In this document: piece after piece, positions 25,375 to 33,319 of the stretch
How the letters are laid out: each line of letters starts with the position of its first letter
How positions within the stretch are numbered: position 1 is the first letter of the stretch
Assembly (NCBI RefSeq): GCF_024137965.1
Contig: NZ_CP099975.1
Span: 248,001 to 312,000 of the forward strand
DNA length: 64,000 nt
Source of the DNA: Halomonas sp. Y3
GTDB lineage: Bacteria > Pseudomonadota > Gammaproteobacteria > Pseudomonadales > Halomonadaceae
Direction of reading: 5' to 3'
The notes under the pieces: generated by a model
The model's database searches: none
What the model was told of the DNA's origin: nothing
What the model saw: the letters and a program-made list of their open reading frames with translations, nothing else
Translations under genes and position numbers: made by a program

Positions 25375-26816
25375 CCCTGCGCAGCAACACCCTGCTGAAG
25401 GTGCTGGTCCCGGCGCTGCTGGTGATCGTGCTGCTGATCGTGGTGCGCGGCCTGAGCGGCGGCGGCGATGCCGGCACGGACGCCGAGACCGCCGAGGCAG
25501 ACCCCACGCTGACCCTGAGCGACGACGAGCTGCAGGCGCTCGGCATCGAGGGGGATACCCCGCGGGACACCGTGGCCACATTGGTCGGCCACGTGCAGGC
25601 TATGCGTCGCGACCTGGAGCAGGCCCAGGCGGAAACCCAGGCGCTGCGCGACCAGAACGAGCGGCTGATGACCCGCAACCAGGACGTGGACGGCGCCATC
25701 GACGAGGCGCTGCGCCGCGAGCGCGAACGGCTGCGCCAGGAGATTGGCCAGTCCCAGCCGGATAGCTCCATGCTGGGCACCCTGCAGCGTCAGCTGGACC
25801 AGCTGCGCCGCCAGGTGGACGGGCAGCGCGACGACGACCTGCCCATCGGCCTGGGCCTGGAGGGCGGCGGCGGCCCCAGCGGAACGGCCTACTCGGGCCC
25901 CGGCTCGGCGCAGGCGCTGACCTGGGTCGAGCCCCTGGACGCCCAGGAGGACGAACGTGGGCGCGGCGAGACCACCTTCCCGACCCGCTTCGGTGAGGCC
26001 GCCGGTGAGCTGGGCGAGGCGGCCCGGCGCGGCTCCAGTGCGGTGGAGAGCCGGGTGACCGGACGCCCCGATGAAGCTAGCGTAGAGCCCGTCTACACCC
26101 TGCCGGAGAACTCCACCCTGATGGGCTCGGTGGCCATGACGGCGCTGCTGGGCCGGGTGCCCATCGATGGCACCGTCAACGACCCCTATCCGTTCAAGGT
26201 GGTGATCGGCCGCGAGAACCTCACCGCCAACGGCATCACCCTGCCTGAGGTGGAGAGCGCCATTGTCAGCGGCACGGCGACAGGGGATTGGACGCTCTCC
26301 TGCGTGCGCGGCCAGGTCAACTCGATGACCTTCGTCTTCGAGGACGGCACCGTGCGCACCCTACCGGCCCCGGAGGACGTCAATTCCGGCGACGGCTCCG
26401 GACGCACCACCATCGGTTGGCTGTCCGACCCGCGGGGCCTGCCATGCATCCCCGGGGATCGCAAGACCAATGCCCAGCAGTTCCTGTTGACCAGCTTCAT
26501 CCTCGGCGCCGCCGAGCAGAGCGCCAATGCCGTCGCCATGGGCGAGGTCACCACCAGCGTGGACAGCGGCGGCGTGGTCAGCGGCCTCACCGGCAGCTCC
26601 GGCCGCTATGCGGCCAGCCAGGCCCTGGCCGGTGGCGTCTCCGACGTGCGCCAGTGGGTGCAGGAGCGCTTCGGCCAGACCTTCGATGCCGTGTACGTGC
26701 CGCCCGGCCAGCCGGTGGCCATCCATATCGAGCGTGAGCTGCCCATCGACTACGAGACACAAGGAAGGAGGGTGCGATATGACCGCACGGGCGCGGATGT
26801 CCTCGATCTGCCGTAG
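25371..26816 (+). CDS. TIGR03752-family ICE protein (TraB/VirB10-like)
   Basis: A 481-residue protein with one membrane helix near residues 9-27 and a coiled coil around 70-155 (ATLVGHVQAMRRDLEQAQAE). A Gly-rich linker leads to a C-terminal barrel-like domain from about 245 (NSTLMGSVAMTALLGRVPID). This is the layout of TraB/VirB10 proteins, which span from the inner to the outer membrane. It overlaps the previous gene by four bases, and the next lipoprotein gene starts inside its end. Confidence 0.9.
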   Translation: MTLRSNTLLKVLVPALLVIVLLIVVRGLSGGGDAGTDAETAEADPTLTLSDDELQALGIEGDTPRDTVATLVGHVQAMRRDLEQAQAETQALRDQNERLMTRNQDVDGAIDEALRRERERLRQEIGQSQPDSSMLGTLQRQLDQLRRQVDGQRDDDLPIGLGLEGGGGPSGTAYSGPGSAQALTWVEPLDAQEDERGRGETTFPTRFGEAAGELGEAARRGSSAVESRVTGRPDEASVEPVYTLPENSTLMGSVAMTALLGRVPIDGTVNDPYPFKVVIGRENLTANGITLPEVESAIVSGTATGDWTLSCVRGQVNSMTFVFEDGTVRTLPAPEDVNSGDGSGRTTIGWLSDPRGLPCIPGDRKTNAQQFLLTSFILGAAEQSANAVAMGEVTTSVDSGGVVSGLTGSSGRYAASQALAGGVSDVRQWVQERFGQTFDAVYVPPGQPVAIHIERELPIDYETQGRRVRYDRTGADVLDLP

Positions 26817-27294
26817 TGGCGTAAATCGTTCTGCGAGAAGTGCTGCAAAAAGCTCCGCCAGGCCGCTGGCGGCGCTGATGACCATCCTGCTGGTGACGGG
26901 CTGCGCCACCTCCCAGGAAGAGCTGATGCCGGTGGGCGATACCACCATGATGGAGATCTGGCAGAACCAGGCCGGCCACAGCACCGGCGAACGCCGCCTG
27001 CTGGACGTGCGCAGCGAGCTGCGCCGCCCTCTGGAGAGCCCGGAGCTGGTCAGCGAGCAGCTGCGCTACAGCCGCGACGCCAGCAACGAGATCTATAGCC
27101 AGTTTCGTCGCCTGCCCAACCCGGATCTGGTGATGTACGTCTTCCCCCACCTGGCCGGGTCCGAGCAGGTGCCGGTACCCGGCTACTCCACGGTGTTTCC
27201 CCTCTACCAGCGCGCCCAGTACGCCATGCCCGGCGAGAGCGCTCGCCCGAGCGCAACGCTGGAGAGCCGGGGTGACGAGGGGAGGGCGCGCTGA
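26779..27294 (+). CDS. TIGR03751-family ICE lipoprotein
   Basis: A 171-residue lipoprotein. The start at 26779 follows AAGGAAGGAGGG and gives a basic N-terminus, then a hydrophobic stretch ending in the lipobox LVTGC near residue 42. The mature protein includes RRLPNPDLVMYVFPHLA, typical of the family, comparable to TraV/VirB7 lipoproteins of the outer-membrane core. Its first 38 bases overlap the preceding gene and its stop overlaps the VirB4 start. Confidence 0.87.
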   Translation: MTARARMSSICRSGVNRSARSAAKSSARPLAALMTILLVTGCATSQEELMPVGDTTMMEIWQNQAGHSTGERRLLDVRSELRRPLESPELVSEQLRYSRDASNEIYSQFRRLPNPDLVMYVFPHLAGSEQVPVPGYSTVFPLYQRAQYAMPGESARPSATLESRGDEGRAR

Positions 27295-30221
27295 TGTCAA
27301 AGTTCGACGACCTGATGAACCGGCTGTTTGGCAGCGCCCCGGCCGGCGACAGCAATCCGGGCCAGACGCAGGAAGCCGTGCTTTCATACCGGGATAAGGC
27401 CGAACGGGACGATACGTCAGCGGCCGAGCCCGAAGCGCTGGCCGCGCTCAGCAGCGACGTTCACGGCCGGCCGCTGGCCCTACCCCGGGGCAAGGCGCCC
27501 TCGGTGGCTGAGCTGCGCGCGCACTTTCGCCGGGCGCCCTCGTTCAGCAACTACCTGCCCTGGGTGGAGTACCTGCCCGAGTCGAGCTGCTTTCTGCTGG
27601 AAGATGGCGTCTCAGTGGGGGTGGTGGCCGAGGTCTTCCCCATCGCCACCGAGGGCCGCGCCCCGGAGTCTCTGGAGGCGATTCGCGACCAGATCGAGGC
27701 CGCCTTTCAGGACAGCCTGCCGGAGTATGAGCAGCACCCCTGGGTGGTGCAGCTCTTCGTCAAGGATGAGGTCGACGCCCGCCCCGACCTGGAGCGCATG
27801 CGCGACTATGTGCGACCCCGGGCCCGGGAGACCGAGTTCACCCAGGACTGGCTGGCGAGCATGGGCGCCCACCTCAAGGCGATCTCCAAGCCGGGCGGGC
27901 TGTTCCAGGATGACGGGGTGACCCAGACCCGCTGGCGGGGCCAGACCCGCCGCACGCGCCTGGTGCTCTACCGCTGGCTCGGCAAGAAGCGCCAGGCGGG
28001 AGAGCGTCAGCGGGGGCTCTCCCCCGAGCAGGCCGCCAATCAGGTCTACGAACGGCTGGCCGCCGCGCTGCACGGCGTGGGACTGCGTCTGGAGCGCTAC
28101 GACGGGCGCGCTTTTCACCGCTGGCTGCTGCCGCGCTTCAACCCGCGGCCGCGGCTGGCCCCCGATGACCCGGCACGCTTCTACGCCCTCTGCGACTACC
28201 CCGAGGACGCCGGTGACGTGGCCTGGAACTACGACCTGGCCGAGGGAATGCTCTTCAACTCGCCCCGGGGCGATGTGGAGACGGGGCTCTGGTGGTTCGA
28301 TGGGCTGCCCCAGTGCTGCGTGGTGGTGGAGGAGATGCGCCGGGCCCCGGTGGTGGGCCATCTCACCGGCGAGGTGCGCCGCTCCGACGGCCAGGCGAGC
28401 AACGCCCTGATGGACAAGCTGCCCGAGGGCACCGAGGCGGTGCTGACCATCGTGGCGACGCCCCAGGAGCCTCTGGAGGACCATATCAACCGCCTGCACA
28501 GCAAGGCGGTGGGTGACAGCGTGCTGGCTCGCCAGGTGCGCGAAGACTGCGACACCGCCCGCCGCTACCTGGGTCAGAACCACAAGCTCTACCAGAGCAC
28601 TCTTGCCTTCACCCTGATGGGCGAGGACGAGCGGGACCTTCAGCAGCGCAGCATGGAGCTGGCGACTCAGCTGCTGCAGGTCAACCTCTCGCCGGTCGAC
28701 CCGGAGGACGAAGTCGCCGGCCTGAACACCTACCTGCGCTGGCTGCCGATGAACTTTGACCCGGAGCAGGATCGCAAGAACCGCTGGTACACCCAGTTCA
28801 ATTACGTCCACCACCTGGCCAATCTGGCGCCGGTGTTCGGGCGCGGCCGCGGGACCGGCCACCCCGGCGTGACCTTCTTCAACCGCGGCGGCGAGACCTT
28901 CAGCTTCGACCCGCTGAACCTCGAGGACCGCTCGGCCAATGCCCATATGCTGGTGTTCGGCCCCACCGGGGCCGGCAAGTCGGCCACCCTGAACGGCGTG
29001 CTGAGCCAGGTCATGGCCATGCACCGCCCACGGCTCTTCATCATCGAGGTGGGCAACAGCTTCGGGCTGCTGTGCCAGTATTTCGAGCGCAAGGGGATGA
29101 GCGTCAACCAGGTCAAGCTGTCGCCGGGCTGCGGGGCCCGGCTGCCGCCGTTCGCGGCGGCCACGCGGCTGCTGGAGAACGAGGTGGAGGAGCGGCGCCT
29201 GGCTCGAGACGCCGAGGACGCCAACCCCTTCGAGGAGGCGCCCCTGGAGGAGGAAGAGGAGCAGCCCGACGAGGAGCGCGACCTGCTGGGGGAGATGGAG
29301 ATCACCGCCCGGCTGATGATCACCGGCGGCGATCCCAAGGAGGAGCGGGAGTTTCGCCGCGCCGACCGGCGCATGGTGCGCGACGCCATCTACCGGGCGG
29401 CGGAGCGCTGCCGGGCAGAGGGCCGCGACTGCATGACCCAGGACGTGCGTGAGGCGCTCTATGCGATCTCACGCGACACGGGGATCCCCGAGGAACGGCA
29501 GCGCCGCGCCTATGATATGGGCGAGGCCATGGGGCTGTTCTGCGACGGCTTCGACGGCGAGGTGTTCAACCGCCCTGGCACTGCCTGGCCCGAGTGCGAC
29601 GTGACCATCATCGACCTGGCCCACTTCGCCCGGGAGGGGTACGAAGCCCAGCTCGCCCTGGCGGTGATCAGCGTGACCAACATGATCACCAACCTGGCCG
29701 AGCGCGATCAGTACAGCGGGCGGCCCATCGTCCAGGTCATCGACGAGTGCCACCTGCTCACCGTCAACCCGTTGCTCAGCCCCTACCTGGTCAAGGTGGG
29801 CAAGATGGGCCGTAAGCTCTCCCACTGGATCTGGATGGCCACCCAGAACCTCGAGGACTTCCCGGACGCGGCGCGCAAGCTGCTCAACATGATCGAGTTC
29901 TGGCTGTGCCTCTACATGCCGCCGGACGAGATCGAGCAGGTAAGCCGCTTCAAGGAGCTCACCGCCACCCAGCGCAAGCTGATGGCCTCCGCCACCAAGG
30001 TCTCCAAGAAATACACCGAGGGGGTGGTGCTGTCAGGTCGTCTGGAAGCGCTGTTCCGGGTGGTGCCCCCCAGCCTCTACCTGGCCCTGGCCGGCACGGA
30101 AGGCGAGGAGAAGGCCGAGCGCATGCGGGTGATGCGCGAGCAGTGCTGCTCGGAGCTTGAGGCGGTGCTGCACATCACCCAGCGGTTGGACGAGGCCCGG
30201 GGTATGGGGTCCGCGACGTAG
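27294..30221 (+). CDS. traC: Conjugative transfer ATPase, TraC/VirB4 type (TIGR03744)
   Basis: A 975-residue ATPase that powers assembly of the channel and pilus. The N-terminal TraC domain spans about residues 60-450. The motor has Walker A GPTGAGKSA near residue 556 and Walker B QVIDECHLL near 813, plus MATQNLEDF near 850. Between them, residues about 640-665 form a very acidic insertion (EEAPLEEEEEQPDEERD). It ends the first half of the transfer genes; a cargo block separates it from the TIGR03757-03755/traG set. Confidence 0.95.
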   Translation: MSKFDDLMNRLFGSAPAGDSNPGQTQEAVLSYRDKAERDDTSAAEPEALAALSSDVHGRPLALPRGKAPSVAELRAHFRRAPSFSNYLPWVEYLPESSCFLLEDGVSVGVVAEVFPIATEGRAPESLEAIRDQIEAAFQDSLPEYEQHPWVVQLFVKDEVDARPDLERMRDYVRPRARETEFTQDWLASMGAHLKAISKPGGLFQDDGVTQTRWRGQTRRTRLVLYRWLGKKRQAGERQRGLSPEQAANQVYERLAAALHGVGLRLERYDGRAFHRWLLPRFNPRPRLAPDDPARFYALCDYPEDAGDVAWNYDLAEGMLFNSPRGDVETGLWWFDGLPQCCVVVEEMRRAPVVGHLTGEVRRSDGQASNALMDKLPEGTEAVLTIVATPQEPLEDHINRLHSKAVGDSVLARQVREDCDTARRYLGQNHKLYQSTLAFTLMGEDERDLQQRSMELATQLLQVNLSPVDPEDEVAGLNTYLRWLPMNFDPEQDRKNRWYTQFNYVHHLANLAPVFGRGRGTGHPGVTFFNRGGETFSFDPLNLEDRSANAHMLVFGPTGAGKSATLNGVLSQVMAMHRPRLFIIEVGNSFGLLCQYFERKGMSVNQVKLSPGCGARLPPFAAATRLLENEVEERRLARDAEDANPFEEAPLEEEEEQPDEERDLLGEMEITARLMITGGDPKEEREFRRADRRMVRDAIYRAAERCRAEGRDCMTQDVREALYAISRDTGIPEERQRRAYDMGEAMGLFCDGFDGEVFNRPGTAWPECDVTIIDLAHFAREGYEAQLALAVISVTNMITNLAERDQYSGRPIVQVIDECHLLTVNPLLSPYLVKVGKMGRKLSHWIWMATQNLEDFPDAARKLLNMIEFWLCLYMPPDEIEQVSRFKELTATQRKLMASATKVSKKYTEGVVLSGRLEALFRVVPPSLYLALAGTEGEEKAERMRVMREQCCSELEAVLHITQRLDEARGMGSAT

Positions 30222-30267
30222 GCACGGGTTTAGAAAATTCGCTGAGGTTGGCCTAATATTCCAATTC

Positions 30268-30308
30268 TGATGCTCAAATTAAACTGCTTTGGTTTATGAT
30301 GAGCATCA
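30268..30308 (+). promoter_or_regulatory. Inverted repeat upstream of abiEi, probable autoregulatory operator
   Basis: TGATGCTC at 30268-30275 and GAGCATCA at 30301-30308 form a perfect 8-bp inverted repeat with 25 bases between. It lies 22 bases before the antitoxin ATG in an AT-rich stretch suited to a promoter. AbiEi proteins of studied AbiE systems repress their own promoter by binding inverted repeats, which supports this reading. Confidence 0.6.
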
Positions 30309-30330
30309 CAGTTAGCTGATTGGGCAATCT

Positions 30331-31116
30331 ATGGCGACGAAAGTAAACCGGCTGTGGCAGCAGATCCCCCATGGCGCCGTGGTCACCACGGCGTGGCTGG
30401 AGACCCACGGCATCAGCGCCAACCATGCTGCCAAGCTCACAGAGGCCGGCTGGTTGAGGCGCCTTGGGCGCGGCGCTTACTGCCGGGCAGGCGACCCGCT
30501 GACCTGGGAGAGCGGGGTCTTTGCGCTGCAGGCACTGAGCGACCCCGCTGCACCGCCGTTCTGGCCGGGCGGCCAGACAGCCCTGGCTCTGCAGGGCTTT
30601 GCCCACTACCTGCCCATGGGGCACGACACCACTCACTTGTATGGGGCGGGGCGCCGCTTGCAGCTGCCGCTGTGGCTGAGCTCAGCCGACTGGGCCGGGG
30701 CGATCGATCTGCATCAGGACAAGGGGCTGCCGGAGGATCTTTCCGGCAGCCTCATGGACTACAACCCGCCCGGGGTGGGGTTTGCCCTGCGGATCTCGAC
30801 GCCGGAGCGCGCTATCCTCGAGTGGATCGCCATTACGCCCAACGACCTGCTGTTCAGCAGCGAGCTGGTGGACACCTTCACCGGGCTCAATACGCTGCGC
30901 CCGCGCCGGCTGCAGGCGCTGCTGGCAGGGTGCCGCTCGGTGAAGACCAAGCGCGCTTTCCTGGTGCTGGCTCGTCATGCCGGCCACGCCTGGTACCATC
31001 GACTTGAAACCCACAGCCTCGACCTGGGGAAGGGCAAGCGGCAGCTCTGCAAGGGAGGGCGGTTGGACAAGGAATATCAGGTCACGGTCCCGGAGGCGTT
31101 CACGGATGAGCATTGA
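30331..31116 (+). CDS. abiEi: AbiEi-family type IV antitoxin
   Basis: A 261-residue protein. The N-terminal winged-helix domain (VVTTAWLETHGISANHAAKL, then RLGRGAYCRAGDPLTW near residue 45) is followed by the AbiEi C-terminal antitoxin region. In AbiE systems this protein represses the operon and counteracts the AbiEii nucleotidyltransferase without a stable complex (type IV). It overlaps abiEii by 11 bases. It is the first gene of the cargo inserted after traC. Confidence 0.9.
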   Translation: MATKVNRLWQQIPHGAVVTTAWLETHGISANHAAKLTEAGWLRRLGRGAYCRAGDPLTWESGVFALQALSDPAAPPFWPGGQTALALQGFAHYLPMGHDTTHLYGAGRRLQLPLWLSSADWAGAIDLHQDKGLPEDLSGSLMDYNPPGVGFALRISTPERAILEWIAITPNDLLFSSELVDTFTGLNTLRPRRLQALLAGCRSVKTKRAFLVLARHAGHAWYHRLETHSLDLGKGKRQLCKGGRLDKEYQVTVPEAFTDEH

Positions 31117-32026
31117 GGCCCGCTATCACGAACAGGTGCGCCTGTTGGTCGCGCTGTTGCCCTTTCTGAATGACGAGCCCTGCTTTGCCCTCAAGGGCGG
31201 CACGGCCATCAACCTTTTCGTCCAGCCCTTCCCGCGGTTGTCCGTCGATATCGACCTCGCCTACCTGCCGCTGGAGCCGCGTGACGAGGCCCTGCACCGC
31301 TGCCGCAAAGCGCTGCAGCGGCTGGCACAGGCCATCGGCACCCAACTGCCCGGGGTAAAGGCCGAGCTCCAGGATAACCGCCGCGATGAGCTGAGAATCC
31401 TGGTGCGCCGAGGCCGGAGCCAGGTGAAGGTCGAAGTCTCACCGGTGCTGCGCGGCACCGTGCATCCGCCCCAGTTGCTTGACGTGGTCGAGGCCGTGGA
31501 AGACGAGTACGGCTTTGCCTCGGTGCAGGTTGTGTCGCTGCCGGACCTCTACGGCGGCAAGCTCTGTGCCGCGCTGGATCGTCAGCATCCTCGCGATCTC
31601 TTCGATGTGAAGCTGTTGCTGGACCAAGGCGGCCTGGATCGCAGTGTCTTCGAGGGCTTTCTGGTCTACCTGCTCGGCCACCCCAGGCCAATAAACGAAG
31701 TCATCAACCCAAGGATGAAGCCGCTCGAGCCCATCTACCGCAAGGAGTTTGTCGGCATGGCCATAACCAACATCCCGCTGCCGCAGCTGGAGGAAGTGCG
31801 CCCTAGGCTGCTGGAACGGCTGGCCCAGCTGATTACCGACGATGATGCTCGCTTTCTACTTTCGTTCAAGCAAGGTATGCCTGATTGGTCGTTATTCCCT
31901 GTTCAGGGTGTTGGCCAGCTGCCCGCTGTGATGTGGAAGCTTGCCAATATCAGTAAGATGGGGGAAAAGAAAAATAATCAAGCACTGAGGGCGCTTAACG
32001 AGGCTCTGAGCAGTCTGAGGCCATAG
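31106..32026 (+). CDS. abiEii: AbiEii-family nucleotidyltransferase toxin
   Basis: A 306-residue DNA-polymerase-beta-like nucleotidyltransferase. The active-site motif GGTA is at residues 31-34, followed by RLSVDIDLAY with the metal-binding Asp48 and Asp50. A second motif, YGGKLCAALDRQHPRDLFDV, lies near 150-170. Toxins of this family add nucleotides to tRNA 3' ends and stop translation, giving abortive infection. All expected catalytic residues are present, so it looks functional. The last 40 codons are noticeably more AT-rich than the rest. Confidence 0.92.
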   Translation: MSIEARYHEQVRLLVALLPFLNDEPCFALKGGTAINLFVQPFPRLSVDIDLAYLPLEPRDEALHRCRKALQRLAQAIGTQLPGVKAELQDNRRDELRILVRRGRSQVKVEVSPVLRGTVHPPQLLDVVEAVEDEYGFASVQVVSLPDLYGGKLCAALDRQHPRDLFDVKLLLDQGGLDRSVFEGFLVYLLGHPRPINEVINPRMKPLEPIYRKEFVGMAITNIPLPQLEEVRPRLLERLAQLITDDDARFLLSFKQGMPDWSLFPVQGVGQLPAVMWKLANISKMGEKKNNQALRALNEALSSLRP

Positions 32027-32341
32027 AAGAGCCATCTGTTCTGGACAAACCATTATCTGAACAACTAGGGTTGATTAGATGTTTTTCAAAGGCTGCTGTC
32101 GACCCAAAGCAGACATGCCGTCAAAGGCAGCAGGCACGTTCATTGGGGATATGCAGCATGCATGGTGATTGGTATTATGCTGCCGAGTTATGCTTAATCC
32201 ATAGTTTTTTCAATAGGGTAAGAGGTGAGCGAGCGCGCAGCATAACATTATTGAACGCGCGTGCGCGTTCAAGTGGAATATCAAGCGTGCGGTTTAATAC
32301 CTGTTCAGCAGTCACGAGCGGAAGTGTGGAAGGAGGTTTGA
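32027..32341. other. 315-bp spacer with a 22-bp palindrome
   Basis: No convincing gene. Bases 32251-32260 (TTGAACGCGC) and 32263-32272 (GCGCGTTCAA) form a perfect 10-bp inverted repeat with two central bases, suited to binding a dimeric regulator. The region marks the switch from GC-rich to AT-rich sequence and precedes the first cassette gene. I saw no clear attI or integron integrase site here. Confidence 0.5.
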
Positions 32342-33262
32342 ATGCCAGAGAAATTTGTCAACATCAACGACAGATCACTTTGGAGTGAGTCAGCTGGCTC
32401 GAATCAAGCAGACACGATCCTTTTGGTTTCTGGTGCCAACGCATCGGCTCTGATGTGGCCGGGTGAGTTTGTCGAGCTGCTAATTTCGAGGGGTTATCGC
32501 GTGATTCGATATGATCATCGGGATACCGGGCGCTCCACCTTCATGGAATTTGATGAGGCTCCTTATACTGTTGAGAATTTGGCAGCAGATGCGATATCCG
32601 TCCTTGATGCGTGGCAAGTGGATAAAGCCCATGTTGTCGGCCTGTCGATAGGTGCGACTTTGGGCCAAGTTCTGGCGCTTGATCATCCTGAGCGACTTTA
32701 TAGTCTCACGCTCATGTGTGGAGCTGCATTGGACGTAGACTTTGTTGGAAATATGAACCGTGCATTTTCAGGTGAGAGTTCTCTCGATGGCTTACCTCTA
32801 CCCAAAAAGGAAGTGCTAGAAGCACTTTCACAGCGTGCCACGCCATCCAGAACTAAAGAAGAAGAGCTTGATCGACGTGTAAATGAATGGAGGCTGCTGT
32901 CAGGAAACAAGTTCGAGTTTGATGAGTCAGATTTCCGACAGCGCGAACAGCGTTGCATAGAGCACGCTGGAACTTGGGCGCAGCCCGGAAATCATGCCAT
33001 AGCCACCCCGGTGTCGCTGTCGCGGGGCAAGGAGTTAAAAGATGTGTATGTGCCGACTCTGGTGATTCAGGGTTCTGAGGATCCGCTCAACCCGCCACCC
33101 CATGGCAAGCATATTGCCGATTTGCTGCCAAATGGCCGATTGGTAGAGATTGACGGGCTTGGGCATTGTCTACCAAAAGCGCTTCTATCTCGGCTAGCAG
33201 ATGAAATCGGCAACCACGCTGAACAAAGCCATACAGGCGACGCTCGTACCTCGCGCGCCTGA
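32342..33262 (+). CDS. Alpha/beta-fold hydrolase, first integron-type cassette
   Basis: A 306-residue enzyme. The nucleophile elbow GLSIGA near residues 99-104 supplies the catalytic Ser; the acid is in QGSEDPL near 245 and the His in GLGHCLPKALL near 275. The oxyanion region reads LLVSGANASALMWP near 30. The substrate cannot be told. AAGGAGG lies just before the ATG. Its 3' end runs into an attC site, so the stop codon is inside the recombination site, a common arrangement in gene cassettes. Base composition is lower in GC than the ICE core. Confidence 0.88.
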   Translation: MPEKFVNINDRSLWSESAGSNQADTILLVSGANASALMWPGEFVELLISRGYRVIRYDHRDTGRSTFMEFDEAPYTVENLAADAISVLDAWQVDKAHVVGLSIGATLGQVLALDHPERLYSLTLMCGAALDVDFVGNMNRAFSGESSLDGLPLPKKEVLEALSQRATPSRTKEEELDRRVNEWRLLSGNKFEFDESDFRQREQRCIEHAGTWAQPGNHAIATPVSLSRGKELKDVYVPTLVIQGSEDPLNPPPHGKHIADLLPNGRLVEIDGLGHCLPKALLSRLADEIGNHAEQSHTGDARTSRA

Positions 33263-33276
33263 TGGCGGCGTTAGGT
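33217..33276 (+). other. Integron attC site 1
   Basis: A folding recombination site of 60 bases. The 5' arm GCCAT 33228-33232, CAGGCG 33234-33239 and CGC 33241-33243 pairs with GCG 33253-33255, CGCCTG 33256-33261 and ATGGC 33262-33266. A233 and A240 are left unpaired, as in the extrahelical bases that direct strand choice by integron integrases. The R'' box is GCTGAAC (33218-33224) and R' is GTTAGGT (33270-33276). Confidence 0.85.
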
Positions 33277-33319
33277 CATGAGGGCTTGGTCAGTATCATC
33301 TTGATTTTAAGGAAATATA

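Noticed and set aside
32071-32388. 105-codon plus-strand frame before the hydrolase gene
   Set aside because: No protein-like pattern, overlaps the better-supported hydrolase start with its AAGGAGG site, and contains the palindrome; judged chance.
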